The position numbers and the translations under genes were made by a program. The notes below the pieces were generated by a model. The model made no database searches. It worked only from the letters and a program-made list of their open reading frames with translations, and had not been told where the DNA came from. DNA of 64,000 nucleotides. Origin: Psychrobacter proteolyticus. GTDB taxonomy: Bacteria; Pseudomonadota; Gammaproteobacteria; Pseudomonadales; Moraxellaceae. Location: positions 248,001 to 312,000 of the forward strand of contig NZ_QLKS01000002.1 in the NCBI RefSeq assembly GCF_003350005.1. The letters run 5' to 3'. Numbering within the stretch: the first letter of the stretch is position 1; the number at the start of each line of letters is the position of its first letter. Of the stretch, positions 23,882 through 33,750 are shown piece by piece.

Positions 23882-24550
23882 CTAGCTGACTGTCTCAAGG
23901 TTTGCTAAAAATGCACCAAAACCTTCTTTTGCTCGAGCTTGCAATCGACTACTGGTCAGTACACGGACGCGATTGCTCCAAGTAATCGCATAGCATTGAG
24001 CTTCAAATCTATTTACAAGGTCTACGTCTTCATGACAAGCTAGTGCCGCAAAACCTCCACTAGCTAGGTATGCCTCTTTGCTAAAACTTAAATTTGCCCC
24101 ATGAACATGACGATGCCCCATCTTATCTTGATAGTGAGCCATATAAGCTTTCTTTGTGTATAGGGATAAATGTGACCAATTATCAACAGTTACTACGCCG
24201 CAAATCATATCAGTTTTTTGATGGCGGATATGTTCAATTTGCTGTAATAACCAATCTGCAGAAACTGAAGAATCCGCATCGGTACAAGCGAGCCATGTTG
24301 CACCATTTACAATCGCGTGGCGGATGCCCAGATCCCTGACTTGTCCCACGCACTGATAATAACAGCATAAATAATCGACCCCTGCCGCTTGGACAATTCT
24401 CAATGTGTCATCAGTACAGCTATCTAGTACCACCAGTACAGAAGCAGTGAAAGTTGAAGGTAACTGATCGATTGCAATCTGTACAGACGCCAGGCACTGG
24501 GCGATAGTCTCTGCTTCATTATGAGCAGGAATTACAATACTAATTTTCAT
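23882..24550 (-). CDS. Family 2 glycosyltransferase
   Basis: Predicted cytoplasmic GT-A glycosyltransferase (222 aa from the ATG at 24550; a TTG four codons earlier is possible). Motifs: ISIVIPAHNEAETI at the N-terminus, LVVLDSCTDDT, the metal/nucleotide site ACTDADSSV (DAD) and the acceptor-site CHEDVDLVNRF (ED). No membrane segment is seen. It is the last gene of the otsB-otsA-dehydrogenase-deacetylase-methyltransferase unit, 44 bp after the methyltransferase. Donor and acceptor are unknown; it probably transfers a sugar to the product of that pathway. Confidence 0.88.
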   Translation of the reverse strand: MKISIVIPAHNEAETIAQCLASVQIAIDQLPSTFTASVLVVLDSCTDDTLRIVQAAGVDYLCCYYQCVGQVRDLGIRHAIVNGATWLACTDADSSVSADWLLQQIEHIRHQKTDMICGVVTVDNWSHLSLYTKKAYMAHYQDKMGHRHVHGANLSFSKEAYLASGGFAALACHEDVDLVNRFEAQCYAITWSNRVRVLTSSRLQARAKEGFGAFLANLETVS

Positions 24551-24594
24551 AATATCTACCAATCCCGATATAATTTACGATTCTTTCTGGTTTT

Positions 24595-25323
24595 CTATAT
24601 TAGGTTTTCTTGCATAGCAACTGACGTGGAAGAACGTTGCCAAATATCTAATAAAAAATCGCTATCTATCATTTGGCTCTGATGATTGAAAGCGTGATGA
24701 TTTTTTTCGTTTGCAACGCTAAAGGCTTGATGCAAACGTTGATGTACAACCTCACCTGTCATTGCAAAACCATCAATAGCATATCGCCAGTGGCAGCACA
24801 GCAGAGTGCCATTTAGAGTAAGATTGTGTAGTACCCAATTGATGACTGCATCGACATCTTTGGATGATAAATAGTATAAAATCTCACTAATAACGATTAA
24901 ATCAAAGGGCGGTTGATTGATAGAATTATCTTCTGATGACAAACTTTTCTGTCCCACTAGTTCCTTTAAAGAAAATAGTTTCTCGGGAACAATGCCCTGT
25001 ATGACTTTAGCATGAGGTAGTGCTGCTAAACGCTCTTTAGCAAGTTTCACTGCTTGATGGTTGCCATCGATACTGATTAAATCCTGACAACGATGCGCCA
25101 ATAACTCGCTTAGTACGCCATTACCGCAGCCCAATTCAATCGCACGTTCATAGTGTGGTTGGGGTAGTAGAGCCAAGCAAGTATTACGTTTTCGTTCTTC
25201 GTACCAACGAGTTTGATATTGCCATGGGTCAGTATTGTCATTATATAATTTGTCAAAATATGAATCCGAATAGGCGCTGTACTGACTTGAATTAGCCAAG
25301 CTGTCTTTAGAGGTATGGTTCAT
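24595..25323 (-). CDS. NodS-like SAM-dependent methyltransferase
   Basis: Class I methyltransferase (242 aa). SAM-binding motif I is AIELGCGNGVLSELLA, with the acidic strand end ISIDGNH and the motif IV-like FDLIVISEILYYL. The N-terminal YFDKLYNDNTDPWQY signature is that of the NodS/nodulation-methyltransferase group, which N-methylates de-acetylated amino sugars. The start overlaps the deacetylase gene by 17 bp, indicating translational coupling. A deacetylase-then-methyltransferase order mirrors NodB-NodS logic, but the substrate here is unknown. Confidence 0.85.
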   Translation of the reverse strand: MNHTSKDSLANSSQYSAYSDSYFDKLYNDNTDPWQYQTRWYEERKRNTCLALLPQPHYERAIELGCGNGVLSELLAHRCQDLISIDGNHQAVKLAKERLAALPHAKVIQGIVPEKLFSLKELVGQKSLSSEDNSINQPPFDLIVISEILYYLSSKDVDAVINWVLHNLTLNGTLLCCHWRYAIDGFAMTGEVVHQRLHQAFSVANEKNHHAFNHQSQMIDSDFLLDIWQRSSTSVAMQENLI

Positions 25324-26167
25324 ATATATAAACTTCCCAAGGTTGGCTGATTCGAGTAATCGTTTGCTTAGTTAGAATAGGCGAGTTGCCTGTACTTACA
25401 TCTTCAGTGGTTTGGCTTTTAAAGCAGTGGATAGCTTGGATTTTTTTCTCTAATTGCTCAGGCGTTAAGTCCACTCTCACAGTATGGTGCCAAGGGATTC
25501 GACTGTCATCAGGTTTTGCCCAATGCCACGCCCAGATCAGTACTTGATAACAGAGCAGGTAGTGGTGCTTGGCAAATGAGGTGACCACTTGCCCTGTAGC
25601 TTCATGGTCAGGATGCCCATCATGTGTGAAAGTCGTGACTAAAATGTCATCAGGTTGGAGGATGCTTGCTAATTTCTGATAAAAGAGAGCTTGTTGCGCG
25701 AATACATCGCCATCTGTTAAGTTTAAAGCAAGTGTCGTAACCTGGTGGTTCACGCTCAATGCTTTTAGAGCTTCAACACTTTCTTTTGGACGGATAATGT
25801 TCAGCTGTTCTGGAGAGTAAATCTTCGAGTTTGGATGACTTTGGGTACCATTAGTCACGTGGATGAGGACTATAGGGTTACCATTATCTGCTAATTGCTG
25901 TAATAATCCGCCACAGCCTAATATCTCATCATCAGGATGCGGTGCAAAGATACAGACGCGTTGATGTGAGCCGAAGCTGGTCTGAATATTCAATGGAGGC
26001 AATTTTTGTAATCCCGTCCAGTTTTGCCATGTGTCTGAGCTGGTACCAGCACCTTCAATAATACGGTCCCCTACGATCGGATGAGCGTGACGAAGAAGGG
26101 TAGTAGACTTGACGTTACTATCTTTGGGGATAAGCTTTGTACTCTGATCTGATGTTATAGTTGCCAT
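25307..26167 (-). CDS. PIG-L/LmbE-family deacetylase
   Basis: Zinc-dependent N-deacetylase (286 aa) of the family that includes MshB and PIG-L. Metal and catalytic motifs are intact: FAPHPDDEILGCGG and THDGHPDHEATG. It overlaps the dehydrogenase gene upstream by 13 bp and the methyltransferase downstream by 17 bp, so all three are co-translated. Expected chemistry is removal of an acetyl group from an N-acetyl-hexosamine or similar conjugate. The N-terminal ~60 residues are an extension before the core. Confidence 0.9.
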   Translation of the reverse strand: MATITSDQSTKLIPKDSNVKSTTLLRHAHPIVGDRIIEGAGTSSDTWQNWTGLQKLPPLNIQTSFGSHQRVCIFAPHPDDEILGCGGLLQQLADNGNPIVLIHVTNGTQSHPNSKIYSPEQLNIIRPKESVEALKALSVNHQVTTLALNLTDGDVFAQQALFYQKLASILQPDDILVTTFTHDGHPDHEATGQVVTSFAKHHYLLCYQVLIWAWHWAKPDDSRIPWHHTVRVDLTPEQLEKKIQAIHCFKSQTTEDVSTGNSPILTKQTITRISQPWEVYIYEPYL

Positions 26168-27240
26168 ACGTTTGCCTGCCCATGAGTCGAATGACTGTGT
26201 AAAAAGTTGGTCAACTCACCAATTTTTTGTAAGTCGAAAGCACCATGACTCTGACGAATAAACACAGGAAGATCTGCGGACAATTGTGCAAAATGAGCAT
26301 TATGGCAAAATGGTGCGGCTCCTAATGCTTGACCCACTACCTCTACTGTGTAGCGCGCGACTTTTTCAATTTGAGCTCTCAATTGACGTATAGTAAGCTC
26401 ATGGCAAAGCGATGGCTCTGTGTCTATTAGATCGGCGACGTAATAAAGATATTGTTGAGTAACTGCTAATGCAGTGCTAACTTCACCTAAATACATTGCT
26501 TTATAGTCATTCGGCTTTTGCTGATAAGCAGTGGTCAAATAGCTTGCTAGGCAAGCTGCTGCGCCATACCAACACGCAGCAACCCCTGCAGCCCCGTGCC
26601 AAAACCCTGCACGTTCTAGATAGGCATTCTCTTTTCCAACTAAACTTGCTGATACACCACAAAACTTCACAGTAGCTGTATCTGTGGCTTGCATACCTAC
26701 TGCCTGCCACTCACTACTATTAATTTCAATACCTGCCTGATGCATGTCTATAATTGCTAGTTGTGATTGATTGTTGCTATTAAGATAAGTAACGAGGGCA
26801 TAATCTACCATGCTAGCTCCTGAACACCATGCTTTGTGACCAATGGCTTTTCCTTGTTCATAACGTAGCGGGTCGGGATGGCCTTCTGCTGCCCAAACGG
26901 CCCATAAACCTTTGACTACTTTACTATATCCAATTTCATGCAGAATACTTAAAGCATCTAAATGCGACTCGAACCATTTAGCAATCGTTAGATCAATACT
27001 TGCAGCATATGCCAAAACTTGCCAACGGATTAAAGTATTTGAAAGCCTACTATGCTCAGCCATACCGCTTGCTGGATGAGGGATATTTTCGCTATAACTC
27101 ACCAATGTTTTTAAAATTTCGTAGCGTAACGTATCGCTTAGACTAAGCGTACTCATCGCTTGGTTGTCAGTAGCTATTATTCTATCGACAGCGACTTTAA
27201 TATCTTTCAATAAGTCATTTTTTATATTTGTCGATCGCAT
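26155..27240 (-). CDS. Divergent acyl-CoA dehydrogenase-like flavoprotein
   Basis: This 361-residue protein has the acyl-CoA dehydrogenase fold pattern: N-terminal helices, a middle beta domain with WCSGASMVDYALV and the GMQATDTATVKF strand, then C-terminal helices. It is shorter than typical members (~380 aa). The usual C-terminal signature around YEGTNEIQR is missing and replaced by RQSHGAFDLQKIGEL, so the catalytic base is uncertain. The start at 27240 has GGAG-type sequence upstream. It lies 19 bp after otsA and overlaps the deacetylase gene. It probably acts on a carrier- or CoA-bound intermediate of the same pathway. Confidence 0.8.
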   Translation of the reverse strand: MRSTNIKNDLLKDIKVAVDRIIATDNQAMSTLSLSDTLRYEILKTLVSYSENIPHPASGMAEHSRLSNTLIRWQVLAYAASIDLTIAKWFESHLDALSILHEIGYSKVVKGLWAVWAAEGHPDPLRYEQGKAIGHKAWCSGASMVDYALVTYLNSNNQSQLAIIDMHQAGIEINSSEWQAVGMQATDTATVKFCGVSASLVGKENAYLERAGFWHGAAGVAACWYGAAACLASYLTTAYQQKPNDYKAMYLGEVSTALAVTQQYLYYVADLIDTEPSLCHELTIRQLRAQIEKVARYTVEVVGQALGAAPFCHNAHFAQLSADLPVFIRQSHGAFDLQKIGELTNFLHSHSTHGQANVWQL

Positions 27241-27259
27241 GAGAGTCTCCTAGTTATCG

Positions 27260-28822
27260 TTATGAGTCAGACATGTGAATATTGACGGGCTCCATGCTAC
27301 TTATTTGACTGCTGCTTTCGTTGTATAAATCATCCAAAAAACTCTGCTGCCAAATCTGCAAACTATCTTTTTGTAGCCCTTGCAGTAACGACCGGTAACG
27401 AGACTGACGCTCTTCCAATGGCATCTTGAGGGCCGTTCGCAAGCCTGTTAGCATACTGTCTGAGTTATTAGGATCTATAATGACAGCGTCTTGCATTTGC
27501 TCAGCTGCTCCAGCATAACGCGAGAGTAATAACACACCAGGATTATCAGGATTTTGGGCAGCAACATACTCTTTAGCAACTAAGTTCATGCCATCTTTAA
27601 GTGAGTTCACCCAACCGACATCACTTTGCCAAAACATCGTCATTAATTTCTCATGGCTCAATACGGTTTCGCTATAATTAATGGCTTGCCAAGCGTTCTT
27701 CTCAGATGAGTATTGCTGATTAATTTTATGAACCTTCTTTTTGACATCATTATAGAGACTTTGATATGTCGGCAAATCTAAGCGACTAGGACAGGCGACT
27801 TGTAATAACTGCAAACGGTTTTGATATGATGGATGTTGCGCCAGAAAATCGCCATATGCTGCAAAGCGTTTTAACAGTCCTTTTGAATAATCTATCCTAT
27901 CTACTGCAATGATCTGTTGGAAGGTATGCTCTGTATTTTGATTAGAGTTGGTAGAACCCAACGAAGACTCTAAAGGTAAGTGGCTAACTTGTTTTTGAAT
28001 TTGTGCCACATTGATACCTATTGGATAAGCACCCACTATTAAAGAGTGCTGAGATTTCAGCGCTAAATTGAGCGTCATTTTTGCTCTAGTACAGGTATAG
28101 GGCGGAGCAAAATTTTGCTTCATATCTAACACATTTATCGGCGCGCTTGCTACAAGCTGGTCGTGTATAAAATGATCTTTCAAATAATACTGCAAGACAT
28201 TCAAGCAATTATTTCTATCTCGCTGAGTTTGCGTACCTACTAGATCATAATGAGCCAAATGATGCACAATCTCACGGCTTTGTTTGAGCGTTTTCCAAAA
28301 TTGTAATGAGGCAAAGGGGATATGTAAGAAAAATCCGATACGATTAAAGATGCCTAACTGTCTACAATGATATGCCACGCTTAAAAAATGATAATCATGT
28401 ACCCAAATTACATCATCAGGCTCAATAATCCTTTCTAGTTGTTTAGCGAACAGATGGTTTACCGCTTGATAGCCTGCGTAATCTTGGGGTTTCTGACTGA
28501 TTAGGTCGGTTCGTTCGTGTAGTAACGGCCACAAAACATTGTTAGCGAAACCACAGTAAAATTGATTATATTGTTCACTGGTAAGAGCGGTGGTCATATA
28601 AGTAATACAAGTGTCTTTACCTGTCAAATCGGTTTGCTTGTTGCTAAATGAATTAGTAGGACCGCTATCATGACTATGGTTTTCAACGACCTTGCCATTC
28701 CACCCCATCCAAACCACTGAACTCCCTATTAAGACATTTTGTAGTGCTACTGCGAGACCGCCAGCCATCGGTTTATTATCAGGGAGCTTAACTCGATTTG
28801 ATAATACAATTAAGCGACTCAT
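27260..28822 (-). CDS. otsA: Alpha,alpha-trehalose-phosphate synthase
   Basis: Makes trehalose-6-phosphate from UDP-glucose and glucose-6-phosphate in the osmo- and cold-stress pathway. GT20 landmarks are present: LSNRVKLP and MAGGLAVAL at the N-terminus, WVHDYHFL, AVDRIDYSKGLL and LKDGMNLVAKEYVAAQ. At 520 aa it is somewhat longer than E. coli OtsA (474 aa), with a low-complexity Ser/Asn insertion near residue ~285 and an extended tail. It follows otsB by 21 bp on the same strand. The order otsB-otsA and the trailing cluster suggest one long transcript. Confidence 0.96.
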   Translation of the reverse strand: MSRLIVLSNRVKLPDNKPMAGGLAVALQNVLIGSSVVWMGWNGKVVENHSHDSGPTNSFSNKQTDLTGKDTCITYMTTALTSEQYNQFYCGFANNVLWPLLHERTDLISQKPQDYAGYQAVNHLFAKQLERIIEPDDVIWVHDYHFLSVAYHCRQLGIFNRIGFFLHIPFASLQFWKTLKQSREIVHHLAHYDLVGTQTQRDRNNCLNVLQYYLKDHFIHDQLVASAPINVLDMKQNFAPPYTCTRAKMTLNLALKSQHSLIVGAYPIGINVAQIQKQVSHLPLESSLGSTNSNQNTEHTFQQIIAVDRIDYSKGLLKRFAAYGDFLAQHPSYQNRLQLLQVACPSRLDLPTYQSLYNDVKKKVHKINQQYSSEKNAWQAINYSETVLSHEKLMTMFWQSDVGWVNSLKDGMNLVAKEYVAAQNPDNPGVLLLSRYAGAAEQMQDAVIIDPNNSDSMLTGLRTALKMPLEERQSRYRSLLQGLQKDSLQIWQQSFLDDLYNESSSQISSMEPVNIHMSDS

Positions 28823-28843
28823 AGCATTGACCTTAATTTTTTC

Positions 28844-29725
28844 TCAATAGTGAGAATTAACGTTTGTTGGTCCAGATGGCGACACACCGCGTTTCCGGCA
28901 AAAACTTAGCAGATTACGGAGTAAATCTGTTACTTCATTAATATCATTGACATAATAATGAGCACAGGTTGATTCCCCTCCCACTTTAATACCTAGCCCT
29001 TTTAGTGGTTGGTCTAAGCCCTTAGCTAGCTTGTCTAAACCTTGTATGGCTTTAAAACCCGCTTCATCAGTAATATCATCACCAATAAAAATGGCACAAG
29101 CATTGTTACTAGCCTTGTCTATTATTTTGTCTAATAGATATAGAATAGCAGTTCCTTTATTTATACCTTTTGGTGTCGCTTCCCAAACATACTTGCCGGG
29201 CGTCAATACCCAGGCAGGATGATTTTTTAACACTTTTTTCATAATGGCATGAGCCTCATCAGCCAAAACTGGATTTTTTCTGAAGTGTAAAGCGACGGAA
29301 TAAGGTTTACTTTCTATGAAGAAGTCGTCATAGACAGTACAAGAGCGGAGGATATCTTGCTTTATTTTATCTAGCTCTAAGGTATCAATAGAAAGCGTAT
29401 TTACATCATTCAGATCTTCATCTTGATTCAAACTACTATCCAATGCTATTTCTAGACCGTGAGTTGCTGCAATTGGTAACGATAAGGGCGACAGCATTTT
29501 TTTGGCTTCTGTAAGGCTACGACCAGTTACTACAGCGATATTCATGCCATGGTCTTGCAACGCCTGTAAAAGATCTAAGGTAGTGCGGGGAATAATACTG
29601 TCATTAGGATTTATGGTGAAATTTGAAAGTGTGCCATCTATATCTAAAAATAAATAGTAATCTTGCCGATGGCTTAGATAGTCAGCAAAATTGTTCGGTC
29701 GAATGTATATAGGTCGTTTACTCAT
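28844..29725 (-). CDS. otsB: Trehalose-6-phosphate phosphatase
   Basis: Dephosphorylates trehalose-6-phosphate to trehalose. HAD-family motifs are intact: FLDIDGT (nucleophile Asp), VVTGRS, KGINKGTAI with the motif III Lys, and FIGDDITDEAGF. It is 293 aa, slightly longer than the E. coli enzyme. First gene of the unit; the ribosome site before ATG 29725 is weak. The promoter must lie in the AT-rich region upstream. Confidence 0.96.
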   Translation of the reverse strand: MSKRPIYIRPNNFADYLSHRQDYYLFLDIDGTLSNFTINPNDSIIPRTTLDLLQALQDHGMNIAVVTGRSLTEAKKMLSPLSLPIAATHGLEIALDSSLNQDEDLNDVNTLSIDTLELDKIKQDILRSCTVYDDFFIESKPYSVALHFRKNPVLADEAHAIMKKVLKNHPAWVLTPGKYVWEATPKGINKGTAILYLLDKIIDKASNNACAIFIGDDITDEAGFKAIQGLDKLAKGLDQPLKGLGIKVGGESTCAHYYVNDINEVTDLLRNLLSFCRKRGVSPSGPTNVNSHY

Positions 29726-30295
29726 ATTAAAAGTAGCCCATACTTGTATGATATTTAAAAAAGTATTGTTTTTTATATAGTATTTCTGCTTTACTGCATT
29801 ATAAAAAAATTTTTATAAAATAAACTAAAGTCTATAAATCGTAATAAGATTGCCATAAAATTAATGGCGTTCTGGTAGTAATAATAAGTAATTTATTATG
29901 GTTTATGTAATTGATTAAATATTGTGAAAATTAAAAGATATTGATTAAGCAGTGTTTTACAAAGATAAAAGTACTTGGTGAGATTAATTTTTAAATAACT
30001 AGAGAATAAGCTTTTAAAATTTTTTTCGATTGGTTGTCTATAATGCTTACAAGGAATGAGTAATTATAAAAATTATGGAAGGGGGATCGTAGCAATTAGC
30101 GCTAATAAGTCTTTATAGGTTTCTTTTTGAATTCCATCAAGGCCAATTGAGGTTTATACAAACATCACTGTAGTAGATAAGAGTGCGACAGATGTTTTTC
30201 GTCTAATCGTATGCGTAAGAGAAGGTGCTTAGCATGAGTGAGTGAAGCTGTTTCGAGAATAGAGGATAAGGGGGCCAGCTTTGTATAAACAGCTG
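29726..30295. other. Intergenic region between otsB and the pilus operon
   Basis: This AT-rich region of 570 bp lies between the otsB start and the 3' end of the tip gene. It should carry the otsBA promoter. AGCTGTTT (30246-30253) and AAACAGCT (30287-30294) form a distant inverted repeat just past the pilus operon but without a T run. No ORF is supported. Confidence 0.4.
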
Positions 30296-31306
30296 CTAAT
30301 AGTTTACATAAATTGTTACTGTGTCGACATATTTGGCAGGTTTAACATCAGAGTTTGGCACTTTAACATACACGGTATGTAATTGTGCGGTGCCCTTACC
30401 TTGTCCAGTGACACCGTTGGTTAACGTGTCATAAGTGTTACCATTGTTGCCCCATACCATTCCTGAAGGGTTCGAAAGCAGTTGATAAGGGAGTCTATAG
30501 GTTTCGTTATCCGTACTTATCATAACACCTGCACCGTTTTTATCATCGTTAGATGGGGACAAACCAATATTGTAAAGAGTGCCATTGGTACAGACCATGT
30601 TAATAGCTTCGTTGTTACTGCCTATAAAGCTAGTGGTACTTGCAGGTTGACGGCCTAAGACAATGTCAGATGTCGTATTTACTTTGCAATCGTTAACGAC
30701 AGTCGCTTGCACTTTAAACGGGAAGGAATTACGTTCATAAACACCTGTCTGACAGTCATATGAAGCTGGCTTGGAAAAGTAAGATTGGTATACCAGTGTC
30801 GTATGACTATCTTCAAAACTGCTACTATAGAGCCCCTTGGTAGCATAGGCGTTGTTAAAATTTGGTAATAACGAAACATTGATAACTACGTTGCCATTGA
30901 CGGTTTTGTCTTTAGGAATGAGAAACGAGTCAGGTTGGTAAAAAGAGCTATTATCATTCCCCCAGAGTGTTCCGTCCGGTAGTGTCATAGTGAATGCCAG
31001 TTTAGAGCCATTCGAGTCAGTCATATAACGTGGGTTAAGAGTAGCGCTATCATAGTTGCCACCGTCAGCGCCAAGGCAAACGGAAACGTATCTATCTGAT
31101 TCCGTGTTATTGGTACAGCTGTAGCTTAAAGTTCCAGTGATTTTCGCATTGTTAGCAGTAGCAGGTGTAACAGTATTGCTAATGTTGATAGTATTGCTAC
31201 TCATGCTCGCTGTACAAATGAGGTCAGCATGCGCACTATTGATTGAGAACCATACTGTAAGGGTGAGCAATAGTAATCCGTAAGGCCATTGAATTGCTTT
31301 TATCAT
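30296..31306 (-). CDS. Csu-type pilus tip subunit with two SCPU domains
   Basis: Secreted protein (336 aa) with a signal peptide ending SAHA|DLICTA. It contains two spore-coat-U (SCPU) domains, each with paired Cys residues: the first ends near residue ~200 and the second (VVNDCKVNTTSDIVLGRQ onward) ends in the beta-strand VDTVTIYVNY. The two-domain layout is that of CsuE-type tip adhesins. Its start overlaps the usher stop by 4 bp. Last gene of a four-gene archaic chaperone-usher operon. Confidence 0.88.
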   Translation of the reverse strand: MIKAIQWPYGLLLLTLTVWFSINSAHADLICTASMSSNTINISNTVTPATANNAKITGTLSYSCTNNTESDRYVSVCLGADGGNYDSATLNPRYMTDSNGSKLAFTMTLPDGTLWGNDNSSFYQPDSFLIPKDKTVNGNVVINVSLLPNFNNAYATKGLYSSSFEDSHTTLVYQSYFSKPASYDCQTGVYERNSFPFKVQATVVNDCKVNTTSDIVLGRQPASTTSFIGSNNEAINMVCTNGTLYNIGLSPSNDDKNGAGVMISTDNETYRLPYQLLSNPSGMVWGNNGNTYDTLTNGVTGQGKGTAQLHTVYVKVPNSDVKPAKYVDTVTIYVNY

Positions 31307-33750
31307 GGTTGTACCTTGTGACAGACAAAAGGACCAATAAGAGGTATCTCATCACCTTGTTTGGAATAATCGAAACTAACAGTGCAGATATCATTAGAAG
31401 GGGTGGTTATCTCTAGTACATTATGTTTATCAAGGGTGTCGAGATATACTTCTCCGTCAAAACCAATGACGGTTGCTGGTACTTCTTCATTGCTAAGCTG
31501 ACGTACTTGACTGCCAAGCGGTAGCGGTTGGTCACTGCTATCTACTAATATGACAGAGGCTGAGCGTACTGGCATGATATCAAAATTGACAAAAATACCG
31601 GCGCGCTCGGTCGGCGTCGCATTTATGTTTACTTTATCAATACGCAGGTCTGCGGGCAGTTTCATAGGATCAATGCCAATCTTATTTTCTTGATAAGCAT
31701 TCAGTGGTGTTACCAACAATAGACCGTGACTATTGGTCGTGCCGATGGCGCTGTTTTGTAAAGACACAGGTATATCAGCGATGCCACTCGTAGAAACTAC
31801 GGCAAAGCCACTATTTATCTGTCGAGCAGCAAACAAGCCACCACCCATCGTAACCACGGCGCCTGTAGCACTTGCATAGCTTGAATAGTCACCACTGTTG
31901 CCTGCAATACCTGCTTGTATTTGACCATAGTGGCCACGGTAGTTCAGCTCAGCAACGCCACTAGTGCTATCCTTGTTGTTTTTGCCAGTATTTAGGCGGT
32001 GTCTTGCTTGTGCTCGCCAGCCAATACCTCCAGTGTTCGATGCTGGCTTTGAGAGGTCAGTTGCAAACAGAGTATCGTTATCGGTATGCTGTACACTATT
32101 ACTTAGCGACATGCCACGATCCAATGATAAAGAGGCACTAACATACAGGCTGTTATTCTCAGCGCTGTTGATATCGTGATTGTAATTGGCGCTCAGGCTC
32201 AATTTACGACCAAAGGATTTCGACCAATAAGCGCTAGCAAACTGTGCCTTCTCTCGTTCTGATTGTGACACTTGATTATAGCTTATACCAAAACGACCCA
32301 TAGACTCTGTACTATAACCAGTTGATATCTGCTCACTTCGACGAGCAGGAGCAGAGCCGTATTGGGTTCCGACATCGCGATAATCGCCATAAGCGCCCAA
32401 AGCACTGAGGCCAAAGTTGAAGCGGCTATTGTTCCATGAGTAGTTTGCGCTGTACTGCATACCTTTCTGACCTTGGCTCTCGCTACCTGCTAATGATACA
32501 AATAATATGCCGCCTGACTTACCTAGTAACCATGTCCCTCCTATACCCCCGTTGCTGAGATCGTTAGTCACTTCAGCATGTGTCTCTGCAGTAAAGCGAT
32601 CGCTAACCCCATAACGCCATGTTCCACTGGCAGCAATATCGCTACCGTAGTCAAAAGAATGAATGCCGTAGCTTTTTCGCACCGTCCCAAGCTCTACGGA
32701 CCAGTCAGAAAGACCTGACTGTAATAAACGGTGGGCATCGTATAGAGAGAAATTAAGTGTGGTGCTTTGTCCTAAAGCATCGGTCACTATCAGCTGAGCA
32801 GTACCTGCCCCACTGAAACTAGGTGCTGTATTAAGCTCAAATGGTCCTGCCGGTACGTCACCGTTATATTGTTTGAGACCATTGACATAAAGCTCTACCG
32901 CTGAGGGTAGCGTGGCTGTACCAAAAAACGACGGTAATGGTGTGGTTGACTTATAAGGTTGGAGAGAAAAATTAGTGCCAATTTGTAGGCCCCCCAATCG
33001 CGTGGAGCGAGTCCATGATAGTGCGCTCGTCAAGATATCGCCTGCACGAACTGTTATGAGTTTATCTGGAAATGACTGACTCCAACTAGTATCCAAACGC
33101 ACGCTACGCCTATCCCAATCACTGTTATTATCAGTTCCACTATTTGCACTGGTTAAGGCGGTAGAGCTAAGTACACCTAGCTTATTGAATGCGCGCAGCT
33201 CGGTGTAAGCGCTTAAGCTTTTCGTGCTGTCTTGAGTTTGAGTGCCATAGATATTGTAATTGAGCAACATGCCAGAAGATGATGTAGCTTGGGGTCGTTT
33301 GTTAGTACGAGTGCTACGGACAGTAGTATCTAGATTGAGCATATCTAGAGGTGCGATAAGACTTAGTGTTTGTTGTCGAGCGTCATAATCGATATTAAGA
33401 TCAGGTAAGCTATTTAGTAATATGGCTTCAGCGTTATTAGCAGGTACGACAAAACCAAGCTGCTGCAGGATATTAGTACTTGCCCACAGTTGATCGTCAC
33501 GATAGTAAAAATGGGTTAAACCCGCACTAGCGCCGTTTAGGGTTACGTCTAGATACAGATCTAACCCAGCTTCATCGTCGTCAGGGTTGTAGCTATCTAA
33601 ATTGAGCTGGGCAAGCTCAGTGGCGTCAATGTCTGTAGCAACATCATTGAGTTCTACGGCGTGACTGGCTGATACTGCCACGCACTGCAGGAAAACTGCT
33701 TTAGCGAATGGATGAGTCCATCGTGACATCTGGTGTCGTCTGAGTGCCAT
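31303..33750 (-). CDS. Outer-membrane usher of the Csu-type pilus
   Basis: Predicted outer-membrane channel that polymerises pilin subunits (815 aa, normal for ushers). It has an N-terminal signal sequence, an N-terminal domain (LDLYLDVTLNGASAG), a long beta-barrel with plug, and a C-terminal domain with two conserved Cys (NDICTVSF, GPFVCHK). The ATG at 33750 is used because AAGG lies 9 nt upstream; a second start at 33729 is possible. It overlaps the chaperone gene by 50 bp and the tip gene by 4 bp. Confidence 0.93.
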   Translation of the reverse strand: MALRRHQMSRWTHPFAKAVFLQCVAVSASHAVELNDVATDIDATELAQLNLDSYNPDDDEAGLDLYLDVTLNGASAGLTHFYYRDDQLWASTNILQQLGFVVPANNAEAILLNSLPDLNIDYDARQQTLSLIAPLDMLNLDTTVRSTRTNKRPQATSSSGMLLNYNIYGTQTQDSTKSLSAYTELRAFNKLGVLSSTALTSANSGTDNNSDWDRRSVRLDTSWSQSFPDKLITVRAGDILTSALSWTRSTRLGGLQIGTNFSLQPYKSTTPLPSFFGTATLPSAVELYVNGLKQYNGDVPAGPFELNTAPSFSGAGTAQLIVTDALGQSTTLNFSLYDAHRLLQSGLSDWSVELGTVRKSYGIHSFDYGSDIAASGTWRYGVSDRFTAETHAEVTNDLSNGGIGGTWLLGKSGGILFVSLAGSESQGQKGMQYSANYSWNNSRFNFGLSALGAYGDYRDVGTQYGSAPARRSEQISTGYSTESMGRFGISYNQVSQSEREKAQFASAYWSKSFGRKLSLSANYNHDINSAENNSLYVSASLSLDRGMSLSNSVQHTDNDTLFATDLSKPASNTGGIGWRAQARHRLNTGKNNKDSTSGVAELNYRGHYGQIQAGIAGNSGDYSSYASATGAVVTMGGGLFAARQINSGFAVVSTSGIADIPVSLQNSAIGTTNSHGLLLVTPLNAYQENKIGIDPMKLPADLRIDKVNINATPTERAGIFVNFDIMPVRSASVILVDSSDQPLPLGSQVRQLSNEEVPATVIGFDGEVYLDTLDKHNVLEITTPSNDICTVSFDYSKQGDEIPLIGPFVCHKVQP

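Noticed and set aside
23587-23898. 103-codon minus-strand ORF
   Set aside because: It lies antisense to the readable remains of the membrane-protein pseudogene and overlaps the end of the glycosyltransferase gene; no ribosome site or family support.
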